Source: Gadus chalcogrammus
Taxonomy: Eukaryota > Chordata > Actinopteri > Gadiformes > Gadidae
Direction: 5' to 3'
DNA: 64,000 nucleotides
Assembly (NCBI RefSeq): GCF_026213295.1
Contig: NC_079425.1
Location: 15,328,123 to 15,392,122, forward strand
Of the stretch, positions 25,237 to 39,394 are shown piece by piece; within the stretch, counting starts at the first letter, position 1; each line of letters begins with the position of its first letter. Position numbers and translations under genes: made by a program. The notes beneath the pieces were generated by a model. That model was not told the origin of the DNA, ran no database searches, and saw only the letters and a list, made by a program, of their open reading frames with translations.

Positions 25237-25811
25237 CACCATAGAACAGGGTCAGATGACATGGGAGTGCTTCTGTACATTTGTATTTCTAAGTCCTCAC
25301 CAATGTTCTGGGTCTCTACCTGCTGCACGCTCCTCCTCTCCAAACAGCTCCTCTAGGGCCTTCTTGGGGTGCTTTAAAGGTACAGTCTGAAATTAAAAGG
25401 ACCATAAATTTGTGTGACTGACACTCATGTGGCCCTACCAACAAAAGTAGAAACATATAAACCTGGCAGTGGTGAGCAATGATCATGTTTGAAATAAAAA
25501 ATGTGCTTATTAGATGGAAGACGGATCCGCGCTGTCCTTTAGGACAGATGGGTTGTTTTGGGCTTCATACACTGCCCTGGTTCTTAGGACTTTACCTAAG
25601 ATCTTTCCCTGCTTTGTATAATGTACAGTGACCGTTGTATAATGGTCTTGGGCAAGCCATGTCCATCCATCTGCTGTAATGGCTGCCTATTTCAATTTTT
25701 TTGGAGGGGAAGTTTTCTCTTTCAACCTGATCATTACCGTCGTCAACAGAGGACACAGTGGAGCTTGTTTGACTCGTACGCAGGCTTTTGAACACAACAT
25801 ATTCTTGGTAC

Positions 25812-26110
25812 TTAAATCCATTCTGGGTCGACAATGTTTAGCATGTTGCTGGTATTTGCACATTTACACAATATAACAGCATTGCATTGATTACACAGGG
25901 CATGATTAAATCCATTCTGGGTAGACAAATGTTTTAGCATGTTGCTGGTATTTGCACATTTACACAATATAACAGCATTGCATTGATTACACAGGGCAGC
26001 ATTTTCATTGCTTTTGGTGTACTGGAACCAGACTTTGGATCGCTTCCTCCTCTCTATGATGCTGCCTCGTTGTTTGAAGGTCTGAGCCATCGCAGAGAGA
26101 GTGACGCAAT
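25812..26110 (-). pseudogene. BED zinc finger with tandemly duplicated half
   Basis: Minus strand, from about 26096: a start followed by basic residues, then SKVWFQYTKSNENAALCNQC and a TSNMLKHLSTQNGF segment. This is a BED finger (aromatic W/F, C-x2-C, then the L-x-x-H half) used for DNA binding. The C-x2-C to TSNML half appears twice because about 92 bp (25816-25902 against 25909-25998) is duplicated in tandem. The second copy runs out of frame into LNIVDPEWI. Confidence 0.8.
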
Positions 26111-26610
26111 GTACCGTGACGCAAAATTTTGAGAAAACCGGAAAACGTTGCACAGAGAAATGAGGGCATCGTGAAGAATCGATAATTTTGGAGGCGTACA
26201 ATTCCGATGGAATTGGTTAGTTGGAGTCGGTTCTGAGTAGGAACCGGTTCTCGATTCCCACCCCTACTAGTAACACACTCAGCATTTAACAGGGCTTAAG
26301 ACTGTGACCAAAATGATTGCATTTATTGTGTGGATGGGAGGTAATGTGTTCCTAGTCCAGTTGGGACAGTAAAAAAGTAGACGCATAGAGCATCAGAATA
26401 ACGCTTCAAAAAGAAAAATGACAAAATCAGGACTAAGTGCTGCATGAAAGAGGTCAGTGGCTTTCTGATCCACTCTTGGTCCGTCCTGCTAGGTTATGTC
26501 AGAGCTTCATATGAAGTGGTCGGCTCACCAGACGAGCAATGTATCTATTGTTGAGTTTATTCGGTTCAGAAAACCTACCAGTCTCGGATGATATTTAGAC
26601 GCCGTCCCGG

Positions 26611-27343
26611 CAGGGCTCAAAACTAGGATTTTCTAACTTCTTCATTTGGCATGTCCGTTGTCACAGAACCTTCCCTCTGTGTATATTCATTATAAAAGAT
26701 TCACTCACTTTGAAATTATCAAAAAATGTTTTATTGCATTGGTAGTCTTTTTATTTTTTTCTACTGCCAGTGACTTGACATCTCGAGATTTGTCATCTAC
26801 AATAGTACATTTCTGCCATGCTTGTGAATAGAGATAGTGTTGCTGTGCTATTATTATTATTATTTATTGAAACCTTTGCCACATGCTCTCAATAACTTTC
26901 GGCACATCCAAAACCTTGGCGTATGTACTAATTATATTAAACATGGAACAAGACCTAAATTCAACGCTGCCTGGCGTGGTGCTCCATGGCTTGTATAGTG
27001 TGTGTCCTGCTTTACATTGAAGCTCTGCTGTAACAGTCAAACTCGGACCAAGTGTGGATCCGAAGCCACCGACTTCCTCCACACAGCACTTGATAATACA
27101 GTTTTGCTTTTTTAAGCTTGATTCCAATAAAACATGTATTTTAGGGTGATGAAGCGTGGTTTCAATGATTGCGTCTGGTATCGCGATATCAGAGGTATGA
27201 CTCGGGAGAGTAGTAAAGGATCAACATGCGTTACAGAGATGCAAGGTAAATGGACAGATTGTTTAAAAAAGGATTCAGCAAAAATTCTTATGGTGCCAAG
27301 AAAAGTGTGTGGCACTAGTAGTACATGATAGTCTTGAGCCCTG
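26611..27343. mobile_element. hAT-like element, cagggctcaagact ends
   Basis: Left end cagggctcaaaactagg, right end (reverse complement) cagggctcaagactatc. A further cagggcttaagactgtgacc at 26291 may be the left end of a second member. Flanks do not show a matching duplication. The interior shares ttcctccacac and neighbouring words with about 11425-11460. A minus-strand frame (26864-27127) is unrecognised. Confidence 0.55.
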
Positions 27344-29124
27344 TTTGAACACATTCTTTTCATTAAGCTTGCAGAGATTGTAAACTACGTTTGTGCTATT
27401 CAATTAGTCATTTGCTTGGAATTGAAAAGCATTCATTCGAATCATACAAGCACATGCTAAAGTTTTGTTTACGGGCTACAAACACACACAACTTAAAGGA
27501 TTTTGGCTTGATTGCTCGGATCCCAGGTTAATTGTTGACAAAATCTCTTGTCTATATGTAAAATCTAAGTGTGCAGGCCGGGCACCTCATTCATTCATAA
27601 AATCGACCTACATTTTTGGCAAATTAAAGCCATTGAATCCCTTTCTACAACAAGTGAGTCTTCGGTGGTGTAATCATGGTGTCTGTATTGTTCATCCCAA
27701 GTAAGTGCATACAAACGGCCCTGATTAGGTCATTTTCACCAATTTATGAAAAAATCATGTTTTGATTCTGCTTTTACACACAGTTAGAAATCTGAGTGAA
27801 GATCAGAGTCGAAACTTGTCGATCTGTTTATTTTTGGGCACTATTGTAGAAACCTATGATTACTTATGTTGAACAAAACAATAATACAGCTATTGGAGCT
27901 GCTTTATTGGGAAGAGAATGGATGTCAATGGGTCTCCAACTTGGGGTCATTGAAAAACAGGGAAATAATTAAAGCTATTTATGCTCTGTTGTTGCAGAAC
28001 TAAACTACAGGGGGTGTCGTGCTGTACAGCTGAATTTACGTGTGCTTTGTTGCTGTATAGATCCAGCCCCGGCATTCGTGCTCCCTCAGTGTTTGTTCAA
28101 GAAATGTAGTTTGCCAGAAAGCATAGGACTCTTTCCTAGCCACCCAGGCATCCAAAGAGAAGTGCGCAACAGTGTCTCCATGCGTGTCAGTGAGTGGCTG
28201 TGTGTGCGTGAGTGTGTCCGCGTGAGTGTGTCCATGCACGCAAGATGAATCCAGTGACATGCTAAGATAAGACATCAGCATAGCAGTGACTGTATTCCTT
28301 CGCTCTTCTCTTCCCCCTAAATAACTGACAACTCTTTAAACCTCAACAACCGATTGTATTGCTGCTGAAAACATCAATGTCATTACCAATTGAATGGCTA
28401 GCCTAGCATCTAGTAGCAAAACTAAACCAAAGTGTTTGTACTTATTCTGGTAAACCTTGTTGGCAACACAAGTAGCTTGTTGTTGTTTTGGTGATTGATA
28501 AATCAAAAACATAATGTATAAACGGCTAGAAACTAGGTATAAAAGTAAAGCAAGAAGTTGTTTTCTCCCTGGTTATGGAGATTATCAGCAAACTAAATCT
28601 ACTGTACAAGCACTCCTATCCCCTTCTGCTTTGGAACAGTGAGTGCAGCGTGTGAAAGCAGAGTGCTAATTTTGTGGAAAGGAGAGAGGAGGAGTTTGTC
28701 ACAAATCTTTGGGTTTTGGCGGTCATTTGATTTTTCTTGTGGTGAACGTCGTTTGACGTCGGTCAGAAGCTAATTCAACATTTTAGAGAGCCCCAATAAC
28801 GGTTTACACTCTTTAGTGTACATTCTCCATTCATACTCGTTGTGGTGGTATTGGATTAAATTATTTTTCGTGGACACTGATTAAACTGAATTAGAACAGG
28901 AGGGAACATACTTCAGTTAAAGACACACACACGTGACACGTTGATCTGTTGCATGAACGCGACCAAGCAGAAGACAGCTTGGCAAAGTGGATTTTTAAGT
29001 TTTTTTCCAGTTTGTATTGTGTACTGTTGTTGGCAGCTACCTGTTTAGCATCCCTAGTACCTACCTTTGTCTGGGATGCTGTTATAGTTCTGTATTTTAG
29101 CCGTGTGAACTCAGCCATGACTGT
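27344..29124. other. No recognisable gene
   Basis: Unique-looking AT-rich sequence with a (gtgt)-rich stretch at 28195-28245. No TIR pair, exon or domain could be supported. Confidence 0.4.
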
Positions 29125-29237
29125 AAGGCCACTCACACTAGGGCCAACGCCCCGTGCCCGAGCTCATTTGCATATTCAAGTCTAGAACGTTCGGCTAGTG
29201 TGACCACGCCATCCGTATTCCAGCACAGAACAGCCCC

Positions 29238-29276
29238 TTGGCCACGGCACACCTGGGAGAGGTGTGCCGTGGCCAA
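29238..29276. repeat. Perfect 17-bp hairpin
   Basis: ttggccacggcacacct (29238-29254), loop gggag, exact complement aggtgtgccgtggccaa (29260-29276). Confidence 0.95.
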
Positions 29277-29679
29277 AGTACAGATGCTAATGAGATGACA
29301 CGCGCGGATACTCAACGTGAGCTGGATGACGTAGTCCTTGCGTGACCCTTCTTTCTTTATAGGTCCAAGTCCTTCTTCCCCACAACAATCATTTTAGACA
29401 ATGGCGGCAAGCGGTTCACGAGTGGGTTTACGTTGATGCGATAGTGAAGTCGAGTGTTTACTTGAAATTTGGCAGACGACAGCATTCAGTCGCAGCTGGA
29501 CACCACGCTTGGTGATGACGTATTTATCGTATTACGACGTGATGACGTATGTATGAAGGAGCAATCGTGCCCAGGCCACGGCCTTTGTAGCAGTGTGACC
29601 ACAGGCCAGCGGTGGGAGTGGGGACTGGGGAGGGGGGGAATCGTGCTTCTTCTTCTTCTTTCGTGTAATTTCCTTTGGA

Positions 29680-29990
29680 ACTATCACACAGGGATTGCTA
29701 CATTCAGCAGCCAGTTCAGTGTCTCTCCGTCCAGCTGTACCAGGCCTCTACGGCCATGTGGGGTGCCAAAGGTCGGGCACTCGTTGATTATGTGTGAGAC
29801 CGTCTGGGTAGCCCCACATTGGCAGGTGTCTGAGGGGCTTGATCCTGTCATTTTCTGGAAGGACTGGGTTCTCCCCCAGGTTCTGGATCGAGCAGAGAAC
29901 CTCTACGTGGTGATCCTAGTAACGACTCATAGTCGGCTAATCTCAGCAACTCAATTTCCAGAAGGAAACTATACATACTAGGGAATCTTC
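29680..29990 (-). pseudogene. LINE ORF2 C-terminus, reverse strand
   Basis: Minus-strand codons read CQCGATQTVSHIINECPTFG, a C-x-C-x7-H-x4-C knuckle typical of non-LTR retrotransposon ORF2 tails. A GRRGLVQLDGETLNWL stretch follows and ends at a stop near 29681. Beyond the stop lies a gaagaagaagaag run like a LINE 3' tail. The 5' side is truncated near 29990. The clade is not assigned. It lies inside the TIR element at 29125-30031. Confidence 0.8.
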
Positions 29991-30031
29991 AGCACGGAAC
30001 AGGCAAACGGCCCTAGTGTGAGTGGCCCCTT

Positions 30032-31009
30032 GTGTGGAGAAGAGAAAACATGCTGATTAGGCAGTTAGGAGTTGATGGACTTGTCTAGACAATGACTACT
30101 GCGACCCTTTAAATGGGCGTCCTACGTTCTAAGGGAACATTGCGCGTTTTCTTTTTATACAGGTCTGTAGTGAAATTACAATCCAATGTACGCATTTAAA
30201 TATGTACGATGGTTTGGTCATATCTGGTTATTCTAACACAACCTGGATCATCCGGTTGTTTGCTGTGTGATGTTTAATATTTAGATTAGTCGATTGGCTC
30301 TATGTTTAATTGGTTGGACAATCGCTGATGTCCTATTCTCTGGGGCCCGAGGGACACATGCAGACTGAATAATTGTACCCCTTAGTGATGAATTGTGTTA
30401 AAATGTCCTTGATAATGAATAGAAATAATCTTAAAGGCGCCGTTGTTTCTGTTGTATTAATCATATTCATAGGCTTAAAGACTTGGTAAAACCCCTGTTT
30501 TCACAAGTTTGAATAAAAAAATGAAGTACTTAGTCTTTTATAAAAAGTTCAAAATGTTAGCTCTTCGACTAATCGATTGGTCCAAAAGTAGGTTTAATTT
30601 TAAGTTCATCAAGGTTCTCTGGTTGACTACTGACATACCTGGATGAATTCAAGGGGGAATATTTCGATGTCATACTTTCTCTAAACTTGTAGTGGATCAA
30701 CACACTGTGTGTGTTGGTCCACTTTCATAATCCAGCTACACTGGAGTAGAATGCTAGATTCTAATCAAATCCACTGCTTAGGCCTGTATTAAGCCTTGAT
30801 TAGGGTGTGCGAAACCCTTTAGCCAATTTTTTTTAACCTATCAATGTTTGCATGCGTGTTGACTACATCAGCCTCAGAGCGTGCCTTTATGTGCATTTGT
30901 GCTCGTGTACGCGCTTGTCTGTGCAACTCTTTTGTGCGTCCACATTTGATTCAGCCTCATCACAGCGCAAGTAAATTGTCCTGAATTGCACTTTTACTTT
31001 GTATGTGTG
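30032..31009. other. No gene; cgattggt-type repeat words
   Basis: attagtcgattggctctat (about 30284) and ttcgactaatcgattggtcc (about 30566) are partly inverted and may be worn termini of one element of about 300 bp. No coding signal is seen. Confidence 0.4.
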
Positions 31010-31448
31010 TCTGACTGATATATCGGTTGAAGATTTTGGCCTTTCACAGATATATCTGTATCAAAGTATATGTCTGCCGATATGAAAACTTTAGAAATGG
31101 TTGTTTATAAATGTAATTACCTCTTTAGAATTCCTCTACAGGGCTGGTTGGACCTCTAAATGCTTACTGAGCATCCACCTAAAGCCTCCCAACACTAACA
31201 GTTTTATATCATATCCTGTGTGAAGGTTAGTAGCTCCTCCCCATATGGTTCATTGGTTCCGTTAGCCAAGATGTTGCTGAGGCCCGAACTACAGCTGCTC
31301 AACCCCCAGGGTACCACAATATATTTTTTTCGAAATCTGACAATATATGTACATTTTGAATATTGGCGATGAAACGATGTCGGTAATGTTTTTCTCCCTA
31401 ATATCGGTATAGGACCCTAAAATCCAATATTGATTGGGCGCTAGTCTG
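31010..31448. mobile_element. Possible worn hAT-like MITE (gatatatcgg end)
   Basis: ctgactgatatatcggttga at the left resembles the tgaccgatatatcgg terminus common in fish elements. The right side has atattgattgggcgctagtc. Both flanks contain gtctga. The termini are diverged and the boundaries are approximate. Confidence 0.4.
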
Positions 31449-32460
31449 ATGTTATGTACATGTTGGTGTTCTAGGTAATCGCTTCCCAGTGAGCTCCATG
31501 TTCTTTTCCTCCAGTTTTATGCGTCCCCTATAGGGTTAACTCCTCCAGTTTAGCCATAGTAACTGCCCGTTTGCCGGCCCACTTTTAATATTAAGAAAAG
31601 AGGGGGGGGGGGGGGGACTTGAGTTGGATAAAGAAAGAGGGTTGATGAAACTAGAAACTGCATGTGACGAGCAATAGGATGAGAGTTCCTCCTCACCTGC
31701 TTTACAAGCACACACAGAGAATAGTGGACACGCCAACACACTCAAGCCCATCCCAGTAGAGGATCTGTCCAGATAATGTGGAGCATTTTTTTTCATTGAT
31801 TTGAATGTAAATACAGCATACACAGTGGTGGTTAGTTTAGTTAATTCACTCTTATTATAGGGGGTTAATGACACAGCCTCCGAGGTTTCTGGTTCCATTG
31901 GTCAAATGTCTATGGGAAATAACATTTCCTTCTACGATGATTTTTTGAATGATCGTACATAACAAACTCCGTAGGTGGCAAAGAAATAAAAGCTGCTCAC
32001 GTTTTGAACAACACACTTTTTCCATCTAGATTCCACTTGGGTTTTGGATTGTCGGTGCCGTTAAAATAGTTAACTATTACAAAGAAGCATTATGTTAACG
32101 CAGATCTGCTAGGTTGTGTGTTTTATAACAGACCCTTTCCTGCCTCCACTTCCCTGCGGAAGTGATGCAGTGCACACTATTGGTATAATCATGCTCCTCT
32201 GTAGCCAATCAGGGCCCTCCTAAGGTGTTCTGTTGACCAGGCTTGTTTATCGCCTGACGATCCGTTGATGTCAAACGTTTCACAATACGCTATTTAAAAT
32301 CCAACAGTACACTGCAATGCTGAAGATCATATCCAAATTGCAGAAGATGGACATTCGAAAAATAACCGCCAGGGTATCAAGTGATCTTACTGACACAATT
32401 GGAAAATATTGTGGGTGAAATATCAATTCAAGAAATGTGTTGTTTTGAATGCTGACAGTT

Positions 32461-32590
32461 TTTGGAGATGAGGAGCGTTGCTGCGGGAGTGGGTGGATGT
32501 TCTGCCACGTTCTGTAACGTATATCATGCCTGGTGAGGTGGAGGTGACGATACTGTCAAGATGGTGGAGCTGGGGTACCAGGCGCTGCAG
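32461..32590 (+). CDS. Weak candidate first coding exon
   Basis: ctgtcaagatggtggagctg places a start at 32561 in fair context. Ten codons (MVELGYQALQ) end at cag|gtgact, a possible donor at 32591. The frame also stays open to 32794 without splicing. No partner exon or domain is known, so this is listed only as a possibility. Confidence 0.15.
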
Positions 32591-32829
32591 GTGACTGGCT
32601 GCCTGTCTCCAGGCAGAACCCCTTACACTGCGTCGCTATGGAGCCTGCTCCCGGGCTGCGTCCTCACATTGAGCCACAAGCGTGATCCTGAATACATTTC
32701 CAGTGGCTGCGGGATTAGCAGATTAGCTGCCTTGGATGTTATTTCGTGCAGGGAGGATGTTTATAATGCCAGTCACACGCATGCCACAACGTAACTCGCT
32801 CTCTCGTGTACACAATGATGCATTACAGA

Positions 32830-32926
32830 GGTGTGTGTGTGTGGTGTGTGTTGTGTGTGGTGTGTGTGTGTGTGTGGTGTGTGTGTGTGGTGTGTGTGTG
32901 TGTGGTGTGTGGTGTGTGTGTGTGTG
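32830..32926. repeat. Interrupted (GT)n / GTGTG microsatellite
   Basis: gtgtgtgg and ttgtgtg interruptions recur regularly within a GT tract of about 97 bp. Confidence 0.95.
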
Positions 32927-33129
32927 TTAATTTACAGCATGTCTATTCACTCCATCCCCTCCTCCTCCCTATGACCCTTCTTTCATTGTTTATCTCTCCT
33001 TTCACCCCTCTCTCTCCTGCATAGTCCCTCACCTCTCCTCTCCCCAGCTTCTACCTTTCTTATTTCTAAATGAATGAGCAGCGAGAGCTGTTCTATTAGA
33101 GACTGAGAAGGAGTGATGAAAACAGATCT

Positions 33130-33275
33130 AGGGGGAGGGAGGCAAATGAGGAGAGAGAGGAGAGAGAGAGAGAGGCAAAGCAGTGCGGGCGGCAGGCTGC
33201 TATATATAGAGCAGTGTTCAACCTCAACATACCGATGATGTCACAGGGTGTAGGAGGGGGCGGGGCTACAGATTC
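33130..33275 (+). promoter_or_regulatory. Promoter-like block: purine tract, TATA box, GC box
   Basis: A gaga-rich tract (33150-33176) is followed by tatatata at 33201-33208 inside ctgctatatatagagcag, then gatgatgtcac at 33232 and gggggcggggct at 33256-33267. This resembles a core promoter, but no downstream coding exon is recognised and the TATA could be a simple repeat. Confidence 0.25.
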
Positions 33276-35062
<1,787 letters not shown>

Positions 35063-35629
35063 ACGTGTACTAGCACAAGCAAGCACATGCTTGCACATAA
35101 GTTGCTAGGCAACCGGCAGAAGAGAGTTCTGGACTGCAATGTTTTTTTCTCATTCTAATGGAGGGGACGTGAGTGAATGGAAAGGAGTAACAGTAAACTG
35201 GATTCAAGTTCAAAATAATTCCATAAATTACTGATTACAGCCTGCCGGGAGGAATAATCAAATTCGATCATTTTTGTAAGTTGATATGTTGAAACTAGCT
35301 GTAGAAACACCCATTGTTGTGATGGCTGATTACATTGTATTTATATATCGAATGAGAGCTAGTTATTCTAAGCTCTTTTACATTTCCCAATAATTTACAA
35401 CCGTTTAAATCACACAAGATGCACTCATTACGATCTTAGGACTTGCTTACACCCCAAATAACATAATTTTTTTTTATGTTCAGTGTTCCTAACGAACACT
35501 TCAACCACAACACTAAGTACTTGCCAACTATGACGACATATTTTCCGTTATGCAAAACGGCACAGGCGGAATTAGCCGACCCATTAGTAAATGGCTATGC
35601 AACAGTTATTTTCCCCTCGCAGCACAAAT

Positions 35630-36560
35630 ACGACTCTGGTCTTGTCCTCATCCTCATACGCTAATCCGGGGTCGGGTCGCGGGGGCAGCAGCTCAAGCAG
35701 TGGTCCCCAGACTTCCCTTTCCCGGGCCATATTGACCAGCTCTGACGGGGGGATCCCAAGGCGTTTCCAGGCCAGTGTTGAGATGTGATCTCTTCACCTA
35801 GTCCTGGGTCTTCCCCGAGAAAACCCCTATGGGGGGCACCGAGTGGGCATCGTTACTAGATGGTATACTTATGAGCGCCCTTATGTTCGAACATGGTGTT
35901 TGTTATGGACAATCCATGAGGAGCACAGAAGTCCAATAACAAACGACTGCTCGGGTTTTGATCACCACACCTCTCCAGGTGTCTCCATCGTTGCGGTGAA
36001 GTCTCCCAGCAGAACTACGGAGTCCCCTACAGGACTCCATTCAGGGTCTCCAAGAAGGCTGAGTACTCTGAACTTCTGTTCGGTGCGTACGCCGTACGCA
36101 CAAACAACTGTCAGAGTTTTCCCCCCCACCACCCTTAGGTGTAGGGAGGGAGGCGACCCTCTCGTCCTCCGGGGTAAACTCCAAAACCACCTTCACTGCC
36201 ACTCATGTGGTAGCGCACCCGACCCCAGCAGGTCTTCCTGCAGTTGGTGGGCCCACAGGACGAGGAGGGGGGGATGCCACGTTGCTTTTTCGGGCTATGC
36301 CCGGCTGGGCTCCGTGGAAAACCCGGCAACCAGGTGCTCGCCGACGAGCCCTCCGTCTAGGCCTTGCTCCGGATGGGGGCCCATGGCTTCCTCCGGGCAG
36401 GGTCTCTCCTCCTCTGTCTTGTTCTTTCATGGGGTCTTGGTGAACAGTTCTTAGTCTGGCCCCTCACCTGAGACCACTCTACCATGGGAGACCCTACCTG
36501 GAGCACAAGGCTCCAGACACCACAGCCCTCAGGTTCACAGGGACATGCAAAGCTCTCCAC
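35630..36560 (-). pseudogene. L2/Rex-like LINE, internally deleted, reverse strand
   Basis: Minus strand, 35660-35830: RLGIPPSELVNMAREREVWG then PLLELLPPRPDPGL and stop, the usual C-terminal tail of fish L2-type LINEs. It is preceded by the gggaagacccaggac word found in those elements. 35930-36100: an endonuclease piece around VLLGDF and NDGDTW, with a small deletion that breaks the frame (the expected G-D-F-N is altered). 36110-36560 is a GC-rich upstream part with several broken frames. The reverse transcriptase is missing between the two parts, so it cannot move by itself. Confidence 0.8.
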
Positions 36561-37032
36561 CACGACAAGGTGATGGTTCTAGGAGAGGTTTGACTCTTGG
36601 CTTGTACTTTCCGCAAACAAACATGTTTGGTTATACACTTCAAACGCTGTGGATGTGGATGGTGAAAACACTTTCCTCCTTTGACTTTATCCTGTCACTG
36701 TTGTATTTTATTCTTTCCCATCGGTGTGCAGCTGGTTCATGCTATTCGAGATTGTTATTTCATACCATCAAACCTGTAGGAGTATATATATTGGCATTTT
36801 TGCTATTTTTATTATCACCATTGTCATTATTATTAATATGCTATACTTTACTTAGCACTAAATGGCACCAGATTAGGGCGTATGTTCTGGTAAGAAGCGT
36901 GTTGCTGTTTCAATTGCAAATGTTTATTTTTGTGTTAAATTAAAGAAGCCATATAAAGAGCTGCCTCTTTTATTTATTTTTGGTGATGAGAGAAAAGTGG
37001 AAAAGTGTTTTTAAGTAACGTAGAGAGCAGGA

Positions 37033-37066
37033 TGTGTGTGTGTGTGTGTGGGTGTTGTGTGTGTGT

Positions 37067-37150
<84 letters not shown>
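37033..37150. repeat. (GT)n microsatellite with GTGG interruptions
   Basis: About 118 bp of GT units with three interruptions in the left half. Confidence 0.98.
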
Positions 37151-37152
<2 letters not shown>

Positions 37153-37438
37153 AAGTAGAAGCAAGCAGTAGAGAACAAGGCAGTGGGGGGGCACGAGTGT
37201 CAGACGTATTTGTGGTTTAATGACCGTGTAAGCTAGCTAGCTACGTGGCTAGCTCCCTCCCTAGCTGGCTGCAATATCCATTGTGTGATTAATACGAACG
37301 CTGGTCTATGGTTCTGGCTAGCATGGGATAAGCTCAAAACAATCATGATGGAGGATGCAGGATCAGAAAAAGCAAGGCAGGAACGCTAGCTGGGTCTGCT
37401 TCTAGTATACCATCTGCCCTGCCTGCCTGCCGCAGTCA

Positions 37439-37494
37439 GGGGGAGGGGAAAAGGAGGGGGGGGAGGGAGAGAGGTATGAATGGGGGAGGGGCGG
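37439..37494 (+). other. G-rich block with G-quadruplex potential
   Basis: At least five runs of four or more G on the plus strand (ggggg, gggg, gggggggg, ggggg, gggg) within 56 bp, followed by gcggagtcatcgaggtaac. It could be part of a promoter, but no gene start is recognised nearby. Confidence 0.6.
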
Positions 37495-38842
37495 AGTCAT
37501 CGAGGTAACAACAGAGTAGCAGCACTGAGCAGCTCTGTCGTTCTGTCTCCTCGCTCTTGTTTCTGCTCTGTCTCACGCTACTCAAACCAGCCAATGGCAG
37601 CACTGCAAAATTATTTAATACTTTTTTTTAAAAATATGCCACTACAATAACTGCCTTTATCTATTGTTGCAGACTTTGTACATTTTATATAATGCCGATA
37701 TTTACAAATTCTACAGAAATCAGTTTGAATACATAAACGTGTATAATAGCTTTTTGTTCATTCGTGAGCATTGTTATGCAATTTAGAGAATTAGAATAGA
37801 TTTTTGTTTGTGTTGAGTTTATTGAGCTATGTGTATCCCATCGCTGCTTCACTTGTGTTTAGCTCTAGCTCTGAGCTCTGGCGTTGATGTAGACCTTCCC
37901 AAGCCCCACCTGGCAATGCATTCCCGCCCACATGCCACGAGCACATGTATCTCTACACCCACACAGCCGCTCTCGGAGACGTGGCTTACTTTAATTAGTT
38001 CCTCCATGCTGAGAAGCCGGCCTTGAGAATAGCAGAGCAGTATGTGAGATAGCGATGTATTAATGGCGTGCACTCTGTATAACAGCACTTTTCTAAAACT
38101 CGGACGTGCTCAAAGCACAATTGGACAATAACTGCTGCCTTGCAATCAACCCTTCGTTGACATGTCGGAGACAAGGCTGGAGCCGTTAGTGTTCTGCTGT
38201 CTTGCACAGGGATAGATCCTTGGCCAGGGAGTTAGGTGATGGCTAAATAGTTGATTGTTAGATAAACGATAATTAGATGGATTTTGATTGCAGTGTTTCC
38301 TCTAGAATTTTTTTCAGGCCTGGTGGTACGTACTGAAAAAACCTAAACGGACGAGGCGCAGAATGGCAAATTGGCGTGGTCTTCTTTGGTCACATAGCAG
38401 GCCGTCAGCAATTTATCTTTGCGTTCAAATGTTTGTTCACTTGGTAATCAAGACTGATAAAGCAAAGTGATCACGAGGAGAGGATTACTTGGATAAAGTG
38501 CATTTATTGCATAAAAAGAAATATGAACTTTGTTAAACATAGCAGTAGACACACTGCAATCTCTGTTTTGCAAAAAGGAGTAATTATTATGTTCGCACCA
38601 AGGTTGATATATTTACGTCTTCCACAAGCGATGATATCTGATTTACCAATCACATTCAGGTATTTTTGTCAGTCACCATGGCCAATGTACAAGTTGTACG
38701 ACATTGCGGCGGCCTAATTACGTTTCTCAAGTGTTCTTACTGATCCATAGTGGTAAACTTAAAACATAGACCTATACTGATCATCGCTATCTGTTATATG
38801 TATTGATCATTCATCTCGATAGCGGTCTGTGCTACAAGGCAA

Positions 38843-38879
38843 TGTTTACTTGCACTGTGGTACGCAGTGCAAGTAAACA
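38843..38879. repeat. Perfect 15-bp hairpin
   Basis: tgtttacttgcactg (38843-38857), loop tggtacg, complement cagtgcaagtaaaca (38865-38879). It is too short by itself for a typical miRNA precursor. The flanks do not obviously extend the stem. Confidence 0.9.
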
Positions 38880-39394
38880 CTGTCTGACTGAATAGGTTGC
38901 TTTTGATAACATGAAGGTGTGCAGTTGTATTGCAACAGTTTCGTAACAACTCTGTAAAGGGTGTTAGCCTATTTTCACGTGTGCAAACTTGTCACATTTC
39001 AGTGAATTAACTTGAATAGTGCAGCCACATGAATTGTGTAGATCTGCAAACAATATATTTGGGGTGTGTTGGTTTACATCTCATCCAAGTAACGTGAAAG
39101 TTAAAAAAATACATATCTTTGCTACCATCTTGGACATTTAGTTATGTACATTTGCATAAAATCATGCAGGTCTACAATATAACTGGGCGATAGCTTTGAT
39201 AGGTTGCAACGGTGGACTGAAATCACTTGGATTTGACCGTTCGGTAAATAAGTAAACAGAAGTTTGTTTTTTTTTAAACACAACATGTGGGGAAGCTGAC
39301 ATTCAGCTTAAGTCTGAGCGAGGGTGAGTTTACTGAGCCCCCCAAAACCAGGCAGGTACCTGGCAGAAAGAGGCGATACAGATTTTAATTTGGG

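Larger units (their letters stand above)
24022..26266 (-). mobile_element. Internally deleted BED/hAT element with perfect 8-bp TSD
   Basis: Exact 8-bp duplication ctagtaac at 24014-24021 and 26267-26274. The left end is taggcctgcacgattcgggg. The right end, reverse complemented, is taggggtgggaatcgagaac, so the two termini agree only in tagg..tg and a gaatc/gattc core. The minus strand carries an N-terminal BED finger near the right end and a C-terminal dimerisation domain near 25.1-25.2 kb. The catalytic core is missing. A separate MITE is inserted at 24583-24888. Confidence 0.85.
29125..30031. mobile_element. Non-autonomous element with ggccactcacactaggg TIRs
   Basis: The left end aaggccactcacactagggc is inverted relative to the right end gccctagtgtgagtggcccc followed by tt. 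The 907-bp interior holds a 17-bp hairpin at 29238-29276 and a reverse-strand LINE fragment at 29680-29990. No target duplication is clear. The class (hAT, Harbinger or other) is not determined. Confidence 0.75.
36561..38842. other. No recognisable gene; contains GT tract and G-rich block
   Basis: Apart from the microsatellite at 37033-37150 and the G-rich block at 37439-37494, no exon or element could be supported. tgcagtgtttcctctagaat near 38292 resembles a cagtgtttccnctag hAT terminus without a partner. Confidence 0.4.

Noticed and set aside
29469..29981. 170-codon plus-strand ORF
   Set aside because: The opposite strand carries a recognisable LINE ORF2 tail over the same bases. The plus frame is a shadow.
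38843..38879. Possible microRNA precursor
   Set aside because: The 15-bp stem and 7-base loop are too short and the flanks do not extend pairing.
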